Positions 17,660 to 26,658 of a stretch of DNA of 64,000 nt are shown here, in pieces. The position numbers were made by a program, and so were the translations under genes. Positions within the stretch are counted from its first letter, which is position 1, and the number at the start of each line of letters is the position of its first letter. Where the stretch lies: positions 1-64,000 of the forward strand of contig NZ_JASCRY010000005.1 of NCBI RefSeq assembly GCF_030010375.1. The letters are read 5' to 3'. This stretch comes from Flavobacterium yafengii (GTDB taxonomy: Bacteria; Bacteroidota; Bacteroidia; Flavobacteriales; Flavobacteriaceae). The notes under the pieces are model-generated. The model had not been told where the DNA came from and made no database searches. It saw only the letters and a program-made list of their open reading frames with translations.

Positions 17660-20113
17660 ATGTCAAATCATAAAATACTTACTATTGACAATCTGTCACT
17701 TCAGGAATTTGATTCGGAAGCAGATTTAATTCCACTTTTAACTCCCGAAGACGAGGAGGAAATGAATAATGAAGCCTTACCGGAATCATTGGCTATTTTA
17801 CCTTTGCGAAATATGGTTTTATTTCCTGGAGTTGTGATACCAATTACTGCGGGTCGTGATAAATCAATAAAATTAATCAATGACGCGAATGCTGCTGGTA
17901 AAACGATAGGAGTTGTTGCTCAAGTAAATGAAGAAGATGAAGATCCAACCAAAGATGATATTCATAAAATAGGTACTGTAGCCCGTATTTTGCGTGTGCT
18001 AAAAATGCCCGATGGCAATATAACGGTAATTCTTCAAGGGAAAAAACGCTTCGAAATTGATTCAGTTGTTTCTGAAACGCCATACATAACTGCAAAAATT
18101 AAGGAAGTTCCTGAAAAAAGACCTAAGAAAAACGATACTGAATTTGTAGCAATTCTGGATTCAATCAAAGAATTAGCAATTCAAATCATTAAAGAAAGTC
18201 CAAACATTCCTAGTGAAGCAACCTTTGCGATTAAAAATATTGAGAGCCAATCGTTTCTTGTCAATTTTGTTACTTCAAACATGAATTTATCTGTTAAAGA
18301 AAAACAAGATTTACTGGCTATTAATGGGTTGAAAGAAAGAGCTTTAGAGACGCTTCGGTATATGAATGTGGAGTTACAAAAACTCGAATTGAAAAATGAT
18401 ATTCAATCTAAAGTTCGTTTCGATTTAGACCAACAACAACGCGAATATTTCCTTCACCAACAAATGAAAACTATTCAGGAAGAATTAGGTGGTGTTTCTC
18501 AGGAAGAGGAAATGGACGAAATGTTACAGAAGTCTTTGACCAAGAAATGGGATGAAAAAACCAAAAAACATTTCGATAAAGAATTGTCTAAAATGCGACG
18601 CATGAACCCACAAGCGCCTGATTTTGGTATTCAAAGAAACTATTTAGAGTTGTTTTTAGAATTGCCTTGGAACGAATATTCTAAAGATAATTTTGATTTA
18701 AAAAGAGCACAAAAAATATTGGATAGAGACCATTTTGGTCTTGAAGATGTTAAGAAAAGAATGATTGAGCATTTGGCAGTTTTAAAATTGCGAAATGATA
18801 TGAAATCTCCAATTATTTGTTTGACAGGACCTCCGGGAGTCGGAAAAACGTCCATTGGTAGATCGATAGCTGAAGCATTGGGTAGAAAATATGTTAGAAT
18901 TTCTCTTGGTGGTTTACGTGATGAAGCGGAAATTCGTGGGCACAGAAAAACTTATATTGGCGCTATGCCAGGAAGAATTATCCAAAGTTTGAAAAAGGCA
19001 GGAACTTCAAATCCAGTTTTTGTTTTGGATGAAATCGATAAATTATCAAACAGCAATCAAGGAGATCCATCTTCGGCATTACTGGAAGTTTTAGATCCGG
19101 AGCAAAACAATTCTTTTTATGATAATTTCCTTGAAATGGGATACGATTTGTCTAAAGTGATGTTTATTGCTACGTCTAATAATATGGCGGCCATTCAACC
19201 TGCGTTGAAAGACAGAATGGAAATTATCAAAATGTCAGGTTATACAATTGAAGAAAAGGTAGAAATTGCGCGTCAGCATTTGTTTCCAAGACAATTGAAA
19301 GAACACGGTTTGACAACTAAAGATTTGACTATTGGAAAAAAACAATTAGAAAAAATTGTTGAAGGATATACGCGTGAATCTGGAGTTCGTGGTTTAGAAG
19401 CTAAAATTGCTCAAGTAATCCGTAACGCAGCAAAATCTGTTGCGATGGAAGAAGAGTATAACAAAAAAGTAACTGACGAAGATATCATAAAAACACTTGG
19501 TGTTCCAAGATTAGAAAGAGACAAATACGAGAATAATGATGTTGCCGGAGTGGTAACTGGTTTGGCTTGGACTTCTGTTGGCGGTGACATTCTGTTTATA
19601 GAATCGTTACTTTCCCCAGGAAAAGGAACTATGACTATTACCGGAAACTTAGGTACGGTCATGAAAGAATCTGCAACTATTGCTTTGGAATATATTAAAG
19701 CGAATGCAAAACTTTTAGGATTGGATTCAGAGATACTTTCTAAATATAATATTCATTTACACGTTCCTGAAGGAGCCACTCCAAAAGATGGTCCAAGTGC
19801 CGGAATTGCAATGTTGACGTCATTAGTTTCGCTGTTTACACAAAAACGAGTGAAGAAAAACTTGGCCATGACAGGAGAAATAACCTTGCGTGGAAAAGTG
19901 TTGCCAGTAGGCGGAATCAAAGAAAAAATTCTGGCAGCTAAAAGAGCGAATATCAAAGAAATTATTCTGTGTCACGAAAACAAAAGTGATATTGATGAAA
20001 TAAAACCAGAATACTTGGAAGGACTTTCTTTTCACTATGTAAAGGAAATGAGCGAAGTATTGAAATATGCTTTGACTGATCAGAAAGTGAAAAATGCCAA
20101 GGATTTAAAATAA
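17660..20113 (+). CDS. lon: ATP-dependent endopeptidase Lon
   Basis: An 817-aa cytoplasmic AAA+ protease that degrades misfolded and regulatory proteins. The N-terminal LON domain begins near LAILPLRNMVLFPGVV (45-60). Walker A is GPPGVGKT (390-397), Walker B is VFVLDEID, and the C-terminal protease domain has the Ser713 (KDGPSAG) and Lys756 dyad, 43 residues apart as in E. coli Lon. An acidic N-terminal extension of about 40 residues is present. Monocistronic with its own terminator. Confidence 0.97.
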   Translation: MSNHKILTIDNLSLQEFDSEADLIPLLTPEDEEEMNNEALPESLAILPLRNMVLFPGVVIPITAGRDKSIKLINDANAAGKTIGVVAQVNEEDEDPTKDDIHKIGTVARILRVLKMPDGNITVILQGKKRFEIDSVVSETPYITAKIKEVPEKRPKKNDTEFVAILDSIKELAIQIIKESPNIPSEATFAIKNIESQSFLVNFVTSNMNLSVKEKQDLLAINGLKERALETLRYMNVELQKLELKNDIQSKVRFDLDQQQREYFLHQQMKTIQEELGGVSQEEEMDEMLQKSLTKKWDEKTKKHFDKELSKMRRMNPQAPDFGIQRNYLELFLELPWNEYSKDNFDLKRAQKILDRDHFGLEDVKKRMIEHLAVLKLRNDMKSPIICLTGPPGVGKTSIGRSIAEALGRKYVRISLGGLRDEAEIRGHRKTYIGAMPGRIIQSLKKAGTSNPVFVLDEIDKLSNSNQGDPSSALLEVLDPEQNNSFYDNFLEMGYDLSKVMFIATSNNMAAIQPALKDRMEIIKMSGYTIEEKVEIARQHLFPRQLKEHGLTTKDLTIGKKQLEKIVEGYTRESGVRGLEAKIAQVIRNAAKSVAMEEEYNKKVTDEDIIKTLGVPRLERDKYENNDVAGVVTGLAWTSVGGDILFIESLLSPGKGTMTITGNLGTVMKESATIALEYIKANAKLLGLDSEILSKYNIHLHVPEGATPKDGPSAGIAMLTSLVSLFTQKRVKKNLAMTGEITLRGKVLPVGGIKEKILAAKRANIKEIILCHENKSDIDEIKPEYLEGLSFHYVKEMSEVLKYALTDQKVKNAKDLK

Positions 20114-20131
20114 AAATTAATTCCAAATTTT

Positions 20132-20185
20132 AAAATTCCAAATTCTAAAACCTGATTTTCAGTGTTTAGAATTTGGAATTTTTAT
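20132..20185 (+). terminator. terminator after lon, 18-bp perfect stem
   Basis: 20132-20149 pairs perfectly with 20165-20182, with a 15-base loop, followed by TTATTT. The arms are built from AATTCCAAATT-like words similar to other AT-rich palindromes in this window. Confidence 0.85.
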
Positions 20186-20277
20186 TTGCAAAAACGAGTT
20201 TTAAAGGTATCATTTATTGTATTTATAATTTTATCTTCGCAGTTGCGTTTTACCTTACATAAGTTGCAATTTAAAGC

Positions 20278-21300
20278 ATGTTAAAAAAACTTTTATTATA
20301 CTCCCTATTTTTCATTTGTTCTGTGTCTTACAGTCAAATAGGAGGTAAGTATACCTATCAGTTTTTGAATTTGGTCACTTCGCCAAGACAAGCCGCGTTA
20401 GGCGGAAAAGTAATCACGATTTATGATGATGATGTCAATCAAGCCCATTTTAATCCAGCAACTATTAATGCAGAAATGGATAACCATTTGGCTTTGAATT
20501 ATGGGAGTTATTTCAAGGAAGTAACATATGGAACGGCTTCTTATGCGTACACATACGATCGACATTTGCAAACTTTTCAGGCTGGAGTAAATTATGTGAA
20601 CTATGGCAATTTTGAAGGCTATGACGAAAATGGTCAGCCAACTTCAGAATTTACCGGAAGCGAAATTGCCCTTTCTTTTGGGTATGCCTATAACATTCCC
20701 AATACTACGATTCATTTAGGCGCCAGTGCCAAATTGATATCTTCTACCTTAGAAAGTTATAATTCTTTTGGTGGTGCAATTGATATTGGAGCACTTTTTA
20801 TAGATGAAAAAAATGATGTGAATTGGGGTTTGGCAATTCGGAATATTGGAACTCAATTTTCTACGTATAATGGAACTAATGAAAAGTTGCCACTCGAAAT
20901 CATTGCAGGTGTTTCACAAGAATTAGAAAATGTGCCTATTCGTTGGCATCTTACTTTGGAAAATTTACAACAATGGAATATTGCTTTTTCGAATCCGGTC
21001 AGAGCAGAATCATCATTTGACGGCACGGAAACCCAAGAAAAAGTTTCATTTGTAAATAATGCGTTGCGACATGTAATAGTAGGAGTAGAGCTTTTTCCAA
21101 AAAAAGCATTTAATTTGCGTGTGGGATATAATTTTAGAAGAGCTGAGGAATTACGCCTTCAGGAACAACGTAATTTTTCGGGAGTTTCATTAGGTTTCGG
21201 ACTTAAATTGAATAAGTTGAAATTTAATTATTCGTATTCCAGATACACATTGGCAGGAAATACAAGCCTTTTTGGGTTAACCATTAATTTCCAAGAATGA
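20278..21300 (+). CDS. porQ: type IX secretion system protein PorQ
   Basis: A 340-aa outer-membrane beta-barrel-like protein with signal peptide ending SYSQ (about residue 19). The start GGKYTYQFLNLVTSPRQAAL followed by DVNQAHFNPATIN is characteristic of PorQ, a component of the attachment complex of the Bacteroidota type IX secretion system. The C-terminus ends in barrel-strand patterns (SLFGLTINFQE). It lies directly upstream of cmk, an arrangement I associate with flavobacteria. A TATCTTCG -7-like box lies at 20232-20239. Confidence 0.9.
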   Translation: MLKKLLLYSLFFICSVSYSQIGGKYTYQFLNLVTSPRQAALGGKVITIYDDDVNQAHFNPATINAEMDNHLALNYGSYFKEVTYGTASYAYTYDRHLQTFQAGVNYVNYGNFEGYDENGQPTSEFTGSEIALSFGYAYNIPNTTIHLGASAKLISSTLESYNSFGGAIDIGALFIDEKNDVNWGLAIRNIGTQFSTYNGTNEKLPLEIIAGVSQELENVPIRWHLTLENLQQWNIAFSNPVRAESSFDGTETQEKVSFVNNALRHVIVGVELFPKKAFNLRVGYNFRRAEELRLQEQRNFSGVSLGFGLKLNKLKFNYSYSRYTLAGNTSLFGLTINFQE

Positions 21301-21358
21301 TTTCTCCTTCGAAATTAATAGCAGAGAACAATTTGATTAATTATTAAAATACTATATT

Positions 21359-22051
21359 TTGAAAAAAATTACCATAGCAATTGACGGATTTTCATCTACA
21401 GGAAAAAGTACATTGGCCAAGCAACTTGCGAATCATTTAGGATATATTTACGTTGATACCGGAGCAATGTACCGTGCCGTAGCTTTATTTGCTATGCAAA
21501 ACGGTTACATAAATGCGGATTTTTTTGATAAACAAACATTAATTAACAATCTTCCAAATATAAAATTGCAATTCAAATTCAATGCTGATTTGGGTTTTGC
21601 TGAAATGTACTTGAATGAAGTAAACGTTGAAACAGAAATCAGAACGATTGAAGTTTCCAGTTTTGTGAGTAAAGTAGCTGAAGTTTCTGAGGTTCGTGCC
21701 AAATTAGTCGAACAGCAAAAAGAAATGGGAAAAGACAAAGCAATAGTAATGGACGGAAGAGATATTGGTACCGTAGTTTTTCCGGATGCCGAACTTAAAA
21801 TTTTCATGACTGCAAGCGCAACTACAAGAGCACAAAGACGTTACGATGAGTTGATTAAAAAAGGCGATACCGTGACATTTGATGAAGTTTTGGCAAATGT
21901 AGAAGAGCGCGATTACATTGATACGCACCGTAAGGATTCCCCTTTGGTCATGGCTGAAGATGCTATAGAAATAGATAATTCGCATTTGAATCGTGAGGAA
22001 CAATTCGAGCTTGTATTGGAATTAGTAAATGAAATTACTAAAAAGGTATAA
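21359..22051 (+). CDS. cmk: cytidylate kinase
   Basis: A 230-aa nucleoside monophosphate kinase that phosphorylates CMP and dCMP. P-loop GFSSTGKST lies at residues 10-18, followed by YVDTGAMYRAVA and VMDGRDIGTVVFPDA, which are CMK signatures. The start codon is TTG (21359): the family N-terminus KKITIAIDG begins immediately after it and no ATG fits. Fifty-eight bases after porQ, likely cotranscribed. Confidence 0.95.
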   Translation: MKKITIAIDGFSSTGKSTLAKQLANHLGYIYVDTGAMYRAVALFAMQNGYINADFFDKQTLINNLPNIKLQFKFNADLGFAEMYLNEVNVETEIRTIEVSSFVSKVAEVSEVRAKLVEQQKEMGKDKAIVMDGRDIGTVVFPDAELKIFMTASATTRAQRRYDELIKKGDTVTFDEVLANVEERDYIDTHRKDSPLVMAEDAIEIDNSHLNREEQFELVLELVNEITKKV

Positions 22052-22127
22052 TTATTTGCAGATCTCATTTTTAATAGTAGATTTACGCCCTGTTAATTTT
22101 TAAAAAATAAAAAAAACAATTCATCTC

Positions 22128-23504
22128 ATGGGAATTAAAAATAGATTAGTAATAATGAGCTTTCTTCAGTTTTTTGTTTGGGGAGCTTGGCTGATTACCA
22201 TTGCAAATTACTGGTTTGGCACAAAAAACTGGGAAGGAACTCAATTTGGGTTAGTTTTCGGAACTATGGGAATTGCTTCTTTATTTATGCCAACACTAAC
22301 GGGGATTATCGCTGACAGATGGATAAATGCTGAAAAATTATATGGAACGCTACATATTTTGTATGCTGCGGTTTTATTCTATATTCCTCAAGTCACCACT
22401 CCCAATTCCTTTATCTATATTATGCTTTTGGCGATGTGTTTTTACATGCCAACGATTGCTTTGAGTAACTCTATATCGTATAATGCACTTAAATTAAACA
22501 ATAAAGATGTTATTAAAAATTTCCCGCCTATTCGGGTTTGGGGAACAATAGGTTTTATTGTTGCGATGTGGATTACTAATTTAACAGGAAACAAATCGAC
22601 GGAATATCAGTTTTATATTGCAGGTTTAGCGGCAGTATTTCTAGGGATTTATTCCTTCACTTTACCAAAGTGTAAGCCGCAACGTTTGTCTAAAGAGAAT
22701 GCTTCCATTATGGAAACATTAGGGTTAGAGTCGTTTAAATTATTTGCAGATTATAAAATGGCTTTGTTTTTTGTTTTCTCTATGTTTTTAGGAGGCGCTT
22801 TACAATTGACAAATGCTTATGGAGATGTATTCTTGGATGAATTCAAACATTTTCCAAAATATGCGGATTCTTTCGTTGTGGAATATTCAACTATTATAAT
22901 GTCAATTTCTCAAATTTCGGAAACCTTATTTATTCTTGCGATTCCTTTTTTTTTAAGACGTTTTGGTATCAAACAAGTGATGTTAATTAGTATGTTGGCT
23001 TGGGTATTGCGTTTTGGATTATTTGCTTACGGAAATCCAACAAGTGGTTTATGGATGATTATTATGTCTTGCGTGGTTTACGGGATGGCATTTGATTTCT
23101 TTAATATCTCAGGATCATTGTTTGTTGAAACGAATACAGACCCTAAAAATCGTTCGTCCGCACAAGGTTTGTTCATGATGATGACCAATGGTTTTGGAGC
23201 GGTTTTGGGAAGTTTTACTTCCGGATGGGCTATTGATAAATATTTTACAAAATCATTTAGTAACACTACAGATTTGGCTGGTTTTCTGGAAACAGAAACG
23301 ACGAATTCAAAAATGTTGGAATTTGTTACTGATCAAGGGAATTCAATAACAGCCGATGGATTGTTTAGTAAAGCCATTTTCATGAAAGACTGGCATACGA
23401 TTTGGCTGGCTTTTGCTATTTACGCGTTGATAATTGCAGTAGCATTTGCTATTTTATTCAAACACAAACACAATCCTATGGATGTTGAAAATGTAAGTCA
23501 TTAA
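22128..23504 (+). CDS. nucleoside permease, NupG/XapB-type MFS
   Basis: A 458-aa membrane protein with about 12 membrane segments. The N-terminus (RLVIMSFLQFFVWGAWLITI) and the internal PIRVWGTIGFIVAMW match the nucleoside:proton symporter family. It probably imports nucleosides, which fits the adjacent cytidylate kinase, though the 76-base gap suggests only possible cotranscription. A terminator follows. Confidence 0.88.
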   Translation: MGIKNRLVIMSFLQFFVWGAWLITIANYWFGTKNWEGTQFGLVFGTMGIASLFMPTLTGIIADRWINAEKLYGTLHILYAAVLFYIPQVTTPNSFIYIMLLAMCFYMPTIALSNSISYNALKLNNKDVIKNFPPIRVWGTIGFIVAMWITNLTGNKSTEYQFYIAGLAAVFLGIYSFTLPKCKPQRLSKENASIMETLGLESFKLFADYKMALFFVFSMFLGGALQLTNAYGDVFLDEFKHFPKYADSFVVEYSTIIMSISQISETLFILAIPFFLRRFGIKQVMLISMLAWVLRFGLFAYGNPTSGLWMIIMSCVVYGMAFDFFNISGSLFVETNTDPKNRSSAQGLFMMMTNGFGAVLGSFTSGWAIDKYFTKSFSNTTDLAGFLETETTNSKMLEFVTDQGNSITADGLFSKAIFMKDWHTIWLAFAIYALIIAVAFAILFKHKHNPMDVENVSH

Positions 23505-23526
23505 AACAGGATTTAAATAAATACAG

Positions 23527-23559
23527 CCCGATAACTTTTATGAGATATCGGGTTTTTTT
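23527..23559 (+). terminator. terminator after the nucleoside permease gene
   Basis: CCCGATA (23527-23533) pairs with TATCGGG (23546-23552), followed by seven T. Confidence 0.85.
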
Positions 23560-23582
23560 ATGCTGAAAAATAACGATTTAAG

Positions 23583-23694
23583 CTAATTAGCCCCGATGGA
23601 GCTGATATCCTCGCATCTCGTCTTTTGGGACGAGAGGAGAGATAAAGGCGAGAGCGGGAACTCTGTCAGCAAAAAAGCCAATTAATTCGCTCCT
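23583..23694 (+). repeat. structured intergenic element, copy 1 (upstream of rpsA)
   Basis: A 112-base element begins CTAATTAGCCCCGATGG, has a central hairpin (TCTCGTC 23616-23622 with GACGAGA 23629-23635), then GAGCGGGAA, and ends near GCTCCT. The first 17 bases recur in inverted orientation at 25846-25862. AGCGGGA and GCTCCT also occur in the same order in that second copy. Not coding. It lies between the permease terminator and the rpsA promoter. Confidence 0.8.
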
Positions 23695-23725
23695 GATTAT
23701 CAATTGATTATCTTATCTGTAAAAT

Positions 23726-23756
23726 TTTGCAGTTTAAGATAAATGTGTTACTTTTG
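23726..23756 (+). promoter_or_regulatory. consensus Bacteroidota promoter of rpsA
   Basis: TTTG at 23726-23729, exactly 19 bases, then TACTTTTG at 23749-23756. This is a perfect match to the TTTG-N19-TAnnTTTG consensus of the Bacteroidota primary sigma factor, as expected for a highly expressed ribosomal gene. Confidence 0.85.
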
Positions 23757-23875
23757 CAGTCCTTTTGGTGAATAAGAGTTTCCTTTAGGGTTCAACTAAT
23801 TATACAAACAACTTCTGTTGTTTTCTAGCACATTAAGAAACTCGAGAAAATACAGAATACAAATTTTTAATCAGC
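23757..23875 (+). promoter_or_regulatory. structured leader of rpsA mRNA
   Basis: About 110 bases separate the promoter from the S1 start codon. GAGTTTC (23776-23782) can pair with GAAACTC (23837-23843), enclosing a small CAAC-TTCT-GTTG hairpin, so the leader can fold as a two-level stem. S1 is known to control its own translation in E. coli; a similar role here is inference. Confidence 0.45.
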
Positions 23876-25654
23876 ATGTCTGAACAAGTAAAATCACAAG
23901 AAGAGTTTTTAGCAAATTTTAACTGGCACAATTTCGAAGAAGGTATTGATGCTGTTGATGAGAAAAACTTATTAGAATTCGAAGAACTAGTTTCAAAAAC
24001 ATTTATCGCTACGGATCAAGAAGAAGTGGTTGATGGTACAGTTGTTAGAATTACAGATAGAGACGTTATCGTTGATATCAACGCAAAATCGGAAGGTGTT
24101 ATTTCATTGAACGAATTCCGTTACAACCCAGCATTAAAAGTAGGTGATACTGTTGAAGTATTAATTGACATCCGTGAGGACAAAACTGGTCAATTAGTGT
24201 TATCTCACAGAAAAGCACGTACTATCAAATCATGGGATAGAGTTATTTCGGCTAACGAAACAGGAGAAATCGTTAATGGTTTTGTAAAATGCAGAACTAA
24301 AGGTGGTATGATCGTTGACGTTTTCGGAATTGAAGCTTTCTTACCAGGATCTCAAATTGATGTTAAACCAATTAGAGACTACGATGTATATGTAAACAAA
24401 ATGATGGAATTCAAAGTGGTAAAAATCAACCACGAATTCAAAAATGTTGTTGTTTCTCATAAAGCGCTTATTGAAGCGGATATCGAAATCCAGAAAAAAG
24501 AAATCATCGGTCAATTACAAAAAGGACAAGTATTAGAAGGTGTTGTTAAAAACATTACTTCTTATGGTGTCTTTATTGACTTAGGTGGAGTTGATGGATT
24601 AATTCACATTACTGACCTTTCTTGGAGTAGAATCAACCACCCAAGTGAAGTTCTTGAATTGGATCAAAAATTAAATGTTGTAATCCTTGATTTCGATGAC
24701 GAAAAAACAAGAATACAATTAGGATTGAAACAATTAAACGCTCACCCTTGGGATGCTCTAGATGCTAAATTAGCAATTGGAGATAAAGTAAAAGGTAAAG
24801 TAGTTGTAATCGCTGATTACGGTGCTTTCATCGAAGTTGCTGAAGGTGTTGAAGGTTTAATCCACGTTTCTGAAATGTCTTGGTCTACTCATTTACGTTC
24901 TGCTCAAGATTTCGTAAAAGTAGGTGATGTTGTTGAAGCTGTTATCTTAACTTTAGATAGAGATGACCGTAAAATGTCATTAGGTATCAAACAATTGTCT
25001 CAAGATCCTTGGACTGATATCACTGCTAAATACCCAGTAGGTTCTAAACATACAGGTATCGTTAGAAACTTTACAAACTTTGGAATTTTCGTAGAATTAG
25101 AAGAAGGAATTGATGGATTAATTTACATCTCTGACTTATCTTGGACTAAGAAAATCAAACACCCATCTGAATTTGTAAACGTTGGTGAAAAACTTGACGT
25201 AGTAGTATTAGAATTAGATGTTGAAGGACGTAAATTATCTTTAGGTCACAAACAAACTACTGCTAATCCTTGGGATCAGTATGAAGATTCTTTCGCAGTT
25301 GGAACTATCCACACAGGTGAAATTTCTGAAATCGTTGACAAAGGAGCTACTGTAGAATTCGGAGATGATATCGTTGCTTTCATTCCTACTCGTCACCTTG
25401 AAAAAGAAGACGGAAAGAAATTGAAAAAAGGTGATTCAGCTGATTTCAAAGTAATCGAATTCAACAAAGAATTCAAAAGAGTAGTTGCATCTCACACTGC
25501 TATCTTCCGTGAAGAAGAAGAGAAAAATGTGAAATCAGTTTCTGAAAACACTTCATCTAATTCATCTACAAATGCACCAGCTGCAACTTTAGGTGATAAT
25601 AATGATATGTTAGCTGCATTGAAAGCTAAAATGGAAAAATCAGAGAAAAAATAA
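23876..25654 (+). CDS. rpsA: 30S ribosomal protein S1
   Basis: A 592-aa mRNA-binding ribosomal protein with about six consecutive S1/OB RNA-binding repeats. Each is marked by a GxVxxITxYGxFI/V...GLIHxSDLSW pattern, for example KNITSYGVFIDLGGVDGLIH and VIADYGAFIEVAEGVEGLIH. An acidic N-terminus precedes the first repeat, and a Ser/Asn-rich linker comes before the final helix. S1 helps ribosomes load mRNAs that lack Shine-Dalgarno sequences, which is typical of Bacteroidota. Codon use looks like that of a highly expressed gene. It lies between two inverted repeat elements. Confidence 0.97.
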   Translation: MSEQVKSQEEFLANFNWHNFEEGIDAVDEKNLLEFEELVSKTFIATDQEEVVDGTVVRITDRDVIVDINAKSEGVISLNEFRYNPALKVGDTVEVLIDIREDKTGQLVLSHRKARTIKSWDRVISANETGEIVNGFVKCRTKGGMIVDVFGIEAFLPGSQIDVKPIRDYDVYVNKMMEFKVVKINHEFKNVVVSHKALIEADIEIQKKEIIGQLQKGQVLEGVVKNITSYGVFIDLGGVDGLIHITDLSWSRINHPSEVLELDQKLNVVILDFDDEKTRIQLGLKQLNAHPWDALDAKLAIGDKVKGKVVVIADYGAFIEVAEGVEGLIHVSEMSWSTHLRSAQDFVKVGDVVEAVILTLDRDDRKMSLGIKQLSQDPWTDITAKYPVGSKHTGIVRNFTNFGIFVELEEGIDGLIYISDLSWTKKIKHPSEFVNVGEKLDVVVLELDVEGRKLSLGHKQTTANPWDQYEDSFAVGTIHTGEISEIVDKGATVEFGDDIVAFIPTRHLEKEDGKKLKKGDSADFKVIEFNKEFKRVVASHTAIFREEEEKNVKSVSENTSSNSSTNAPAATLGDNNDMLAALKAKMEKSEKK

Positions 25655-25680
25655 TTTCTTGAAATTTTTTGAATATAGAA

Positions 25681-25708
25681 AGCCCCGCAATTTGCGGGGC
25701 TTTTTTTT
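25681..25708 (+). terminator. terminator after rpsA
   Basis: AGCCCCGCA pairs with TGCGGGGCT around loop ATT, followed by eight T. Confidence 0.95.
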
Positions 25709-25722
25709 GTGCTTTAATTTTT

Positions 25723-25862
25723 AGGAGCAGAACATTTTAATTTACTATCCGCAATCCTCCCGCTGTATGCAGTATCTTTTTATTGTGCAGAAAACGTATT
25801 TTTAAAATCAACTTTTGTATAACACAATAAAAAGGATACTTGCTACCATCGGGGCTAATTAG
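25723..25862 (-). repeat. structured intergenic element, copy 2 (downstream of rpsA, inverted)
   Basis: Read on the minus strand it begins with the same 17 bases as copy 1 (25862 to 25846). It has a long hairpin (GTATCCTTTTTATTGTG with CACAATAAAAAGATAC, plus-strand 25823-25839 and 25772-25787), then CAGCGGGAGG, and ends with GCTCCT. Length about 140 bases; the loop between the hairpin arms differs from copy 1. Not coding. Confidence 0.8.
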
Positions 25863-25980
25863 AACTAATATGTATATCATCTCATTCAAAAAAAATAAAT
25901 TTTAAAAATAATTTCATTTTTTAAAACCAAACGTAATTAAACACCGTAAATGAAATTATATAACTTAAAAAATAGATTTT

Positions 25981-26535
25981 ATGAAAACTAGAAAATTTTT
26001 ATCCATTGCATTATTTACAGTAGTATTAGGAGCAACTTCTTTCGCTCAAAAAACAGTTATGGTTGGTGGAGCAGCAATGTATCCATCTAAAAATATTGTT
26101 GAGAATGCTGTAAACTCAAAAGATCACACAACTTTAGTAGCAGCAGTAACAGCAGCCGGTTTAGTTGAAACATTACAAAGTAAAGGACCATTCACCGTTT
26201 TTGCCCCAACAAATGCCGCGTTTGACAAATTGCCAGCAGGAACTGTTACCACATTATTAAAACCAGAAAACTTAAAAACATTACAAACAATCCTTACGTA
26301 TCATGTTGTTGCAGGGAAAATGAACGCTTCGGATATAGCAAAAGCTATTAAAAAGGGGAATGGAAAAGCTACAATGAAAACGGTTAGTGGTGGAACTTTG
26401 ACAGCTTGGATGCAAGGAAAAGATTTATATATTACAGATGAGAACATGAATAAAGCTAAAGTAACAATTGCAGATGTTAATCAATCAAATGGTGTGATTC
26501 ACGTGATTGATGCTGTTGTATTGCCTAAACAATAA
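25981..26535 (+). CDS. exported fasciclin (FAS1) domain protein
   Basis: A 184-aa protein with signal peptide (1-22, ending SFAQ) and one FAS1 domain of about 135 residues. Visible FAS1 features are the TTLVAAVTAAGLVETLQ helix, the H1 motif GPFTVFAPTNAAFDKLP, and the H2-like NGVIHVIDAVVLP at the end. FAS1 proteins act in adhesion or matrix interactions at the cell surface; the ligand is unknown. It is monocistronic and terminated. Confidence 0.92.
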   Translation: MKTRKFLSIALFTVVLGATSFAQKTVMVGGAAMYPSKNIVENAVNSKDHTTLVAAVTAAGLVETLQSKGPFTVFAPTNAAFDKLPAGTVTTLLKPENLKTLQTILTYHVVAGKMNASDIAKAIKKGNGKATMKTVSGGTLTAWMQGKDLYITDENMNKAKVTIADVNQSNGVIHVIDAVVLPKQ

Positions 26536-26571
26536 TTTTAGATTAGAGGTTGATATTTTGTTAGTCTTAAG

Positions 26572-26597
26572 AGCCCTGCAACTTGCAGGGCTTTTTT
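26572..26597 (+). terminator. terminator after fasciclin gene
   Basis: AGCCCTGCA pairs with TGCAGGGCT around loop ACT, followed by T5. Its design is almost the same as the rpsA terminator. Confidence 0.92.
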
Positions 26598-26601
26598 GTA
26601 T

Positions 26602-26638
26602 AAAAAAGTCCCAATTCTAAACTTAGAATTGGGACTTT
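26602..26638 (-). terminator. terminator of pheT
   Basis: A 16-bp perfect stem (26605-26620 with 26623-26638). On the minus strand it is followed by a T-run (A-run at 26602-26607 on the plus strand), so it ends the leftward pheT transcript 21 bases after its stop. Confidence 0.85.
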
Positions 26639-26658
26639 ATATTATGTAAAAAGAGCTA

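Noticed and set aside
23583..25862. IS element around rpsA
   Set aside because: The inverted ends belong to two separate structured intergenic elements; the enclosed gene is the essential rpsA with its own promoter and terminator.
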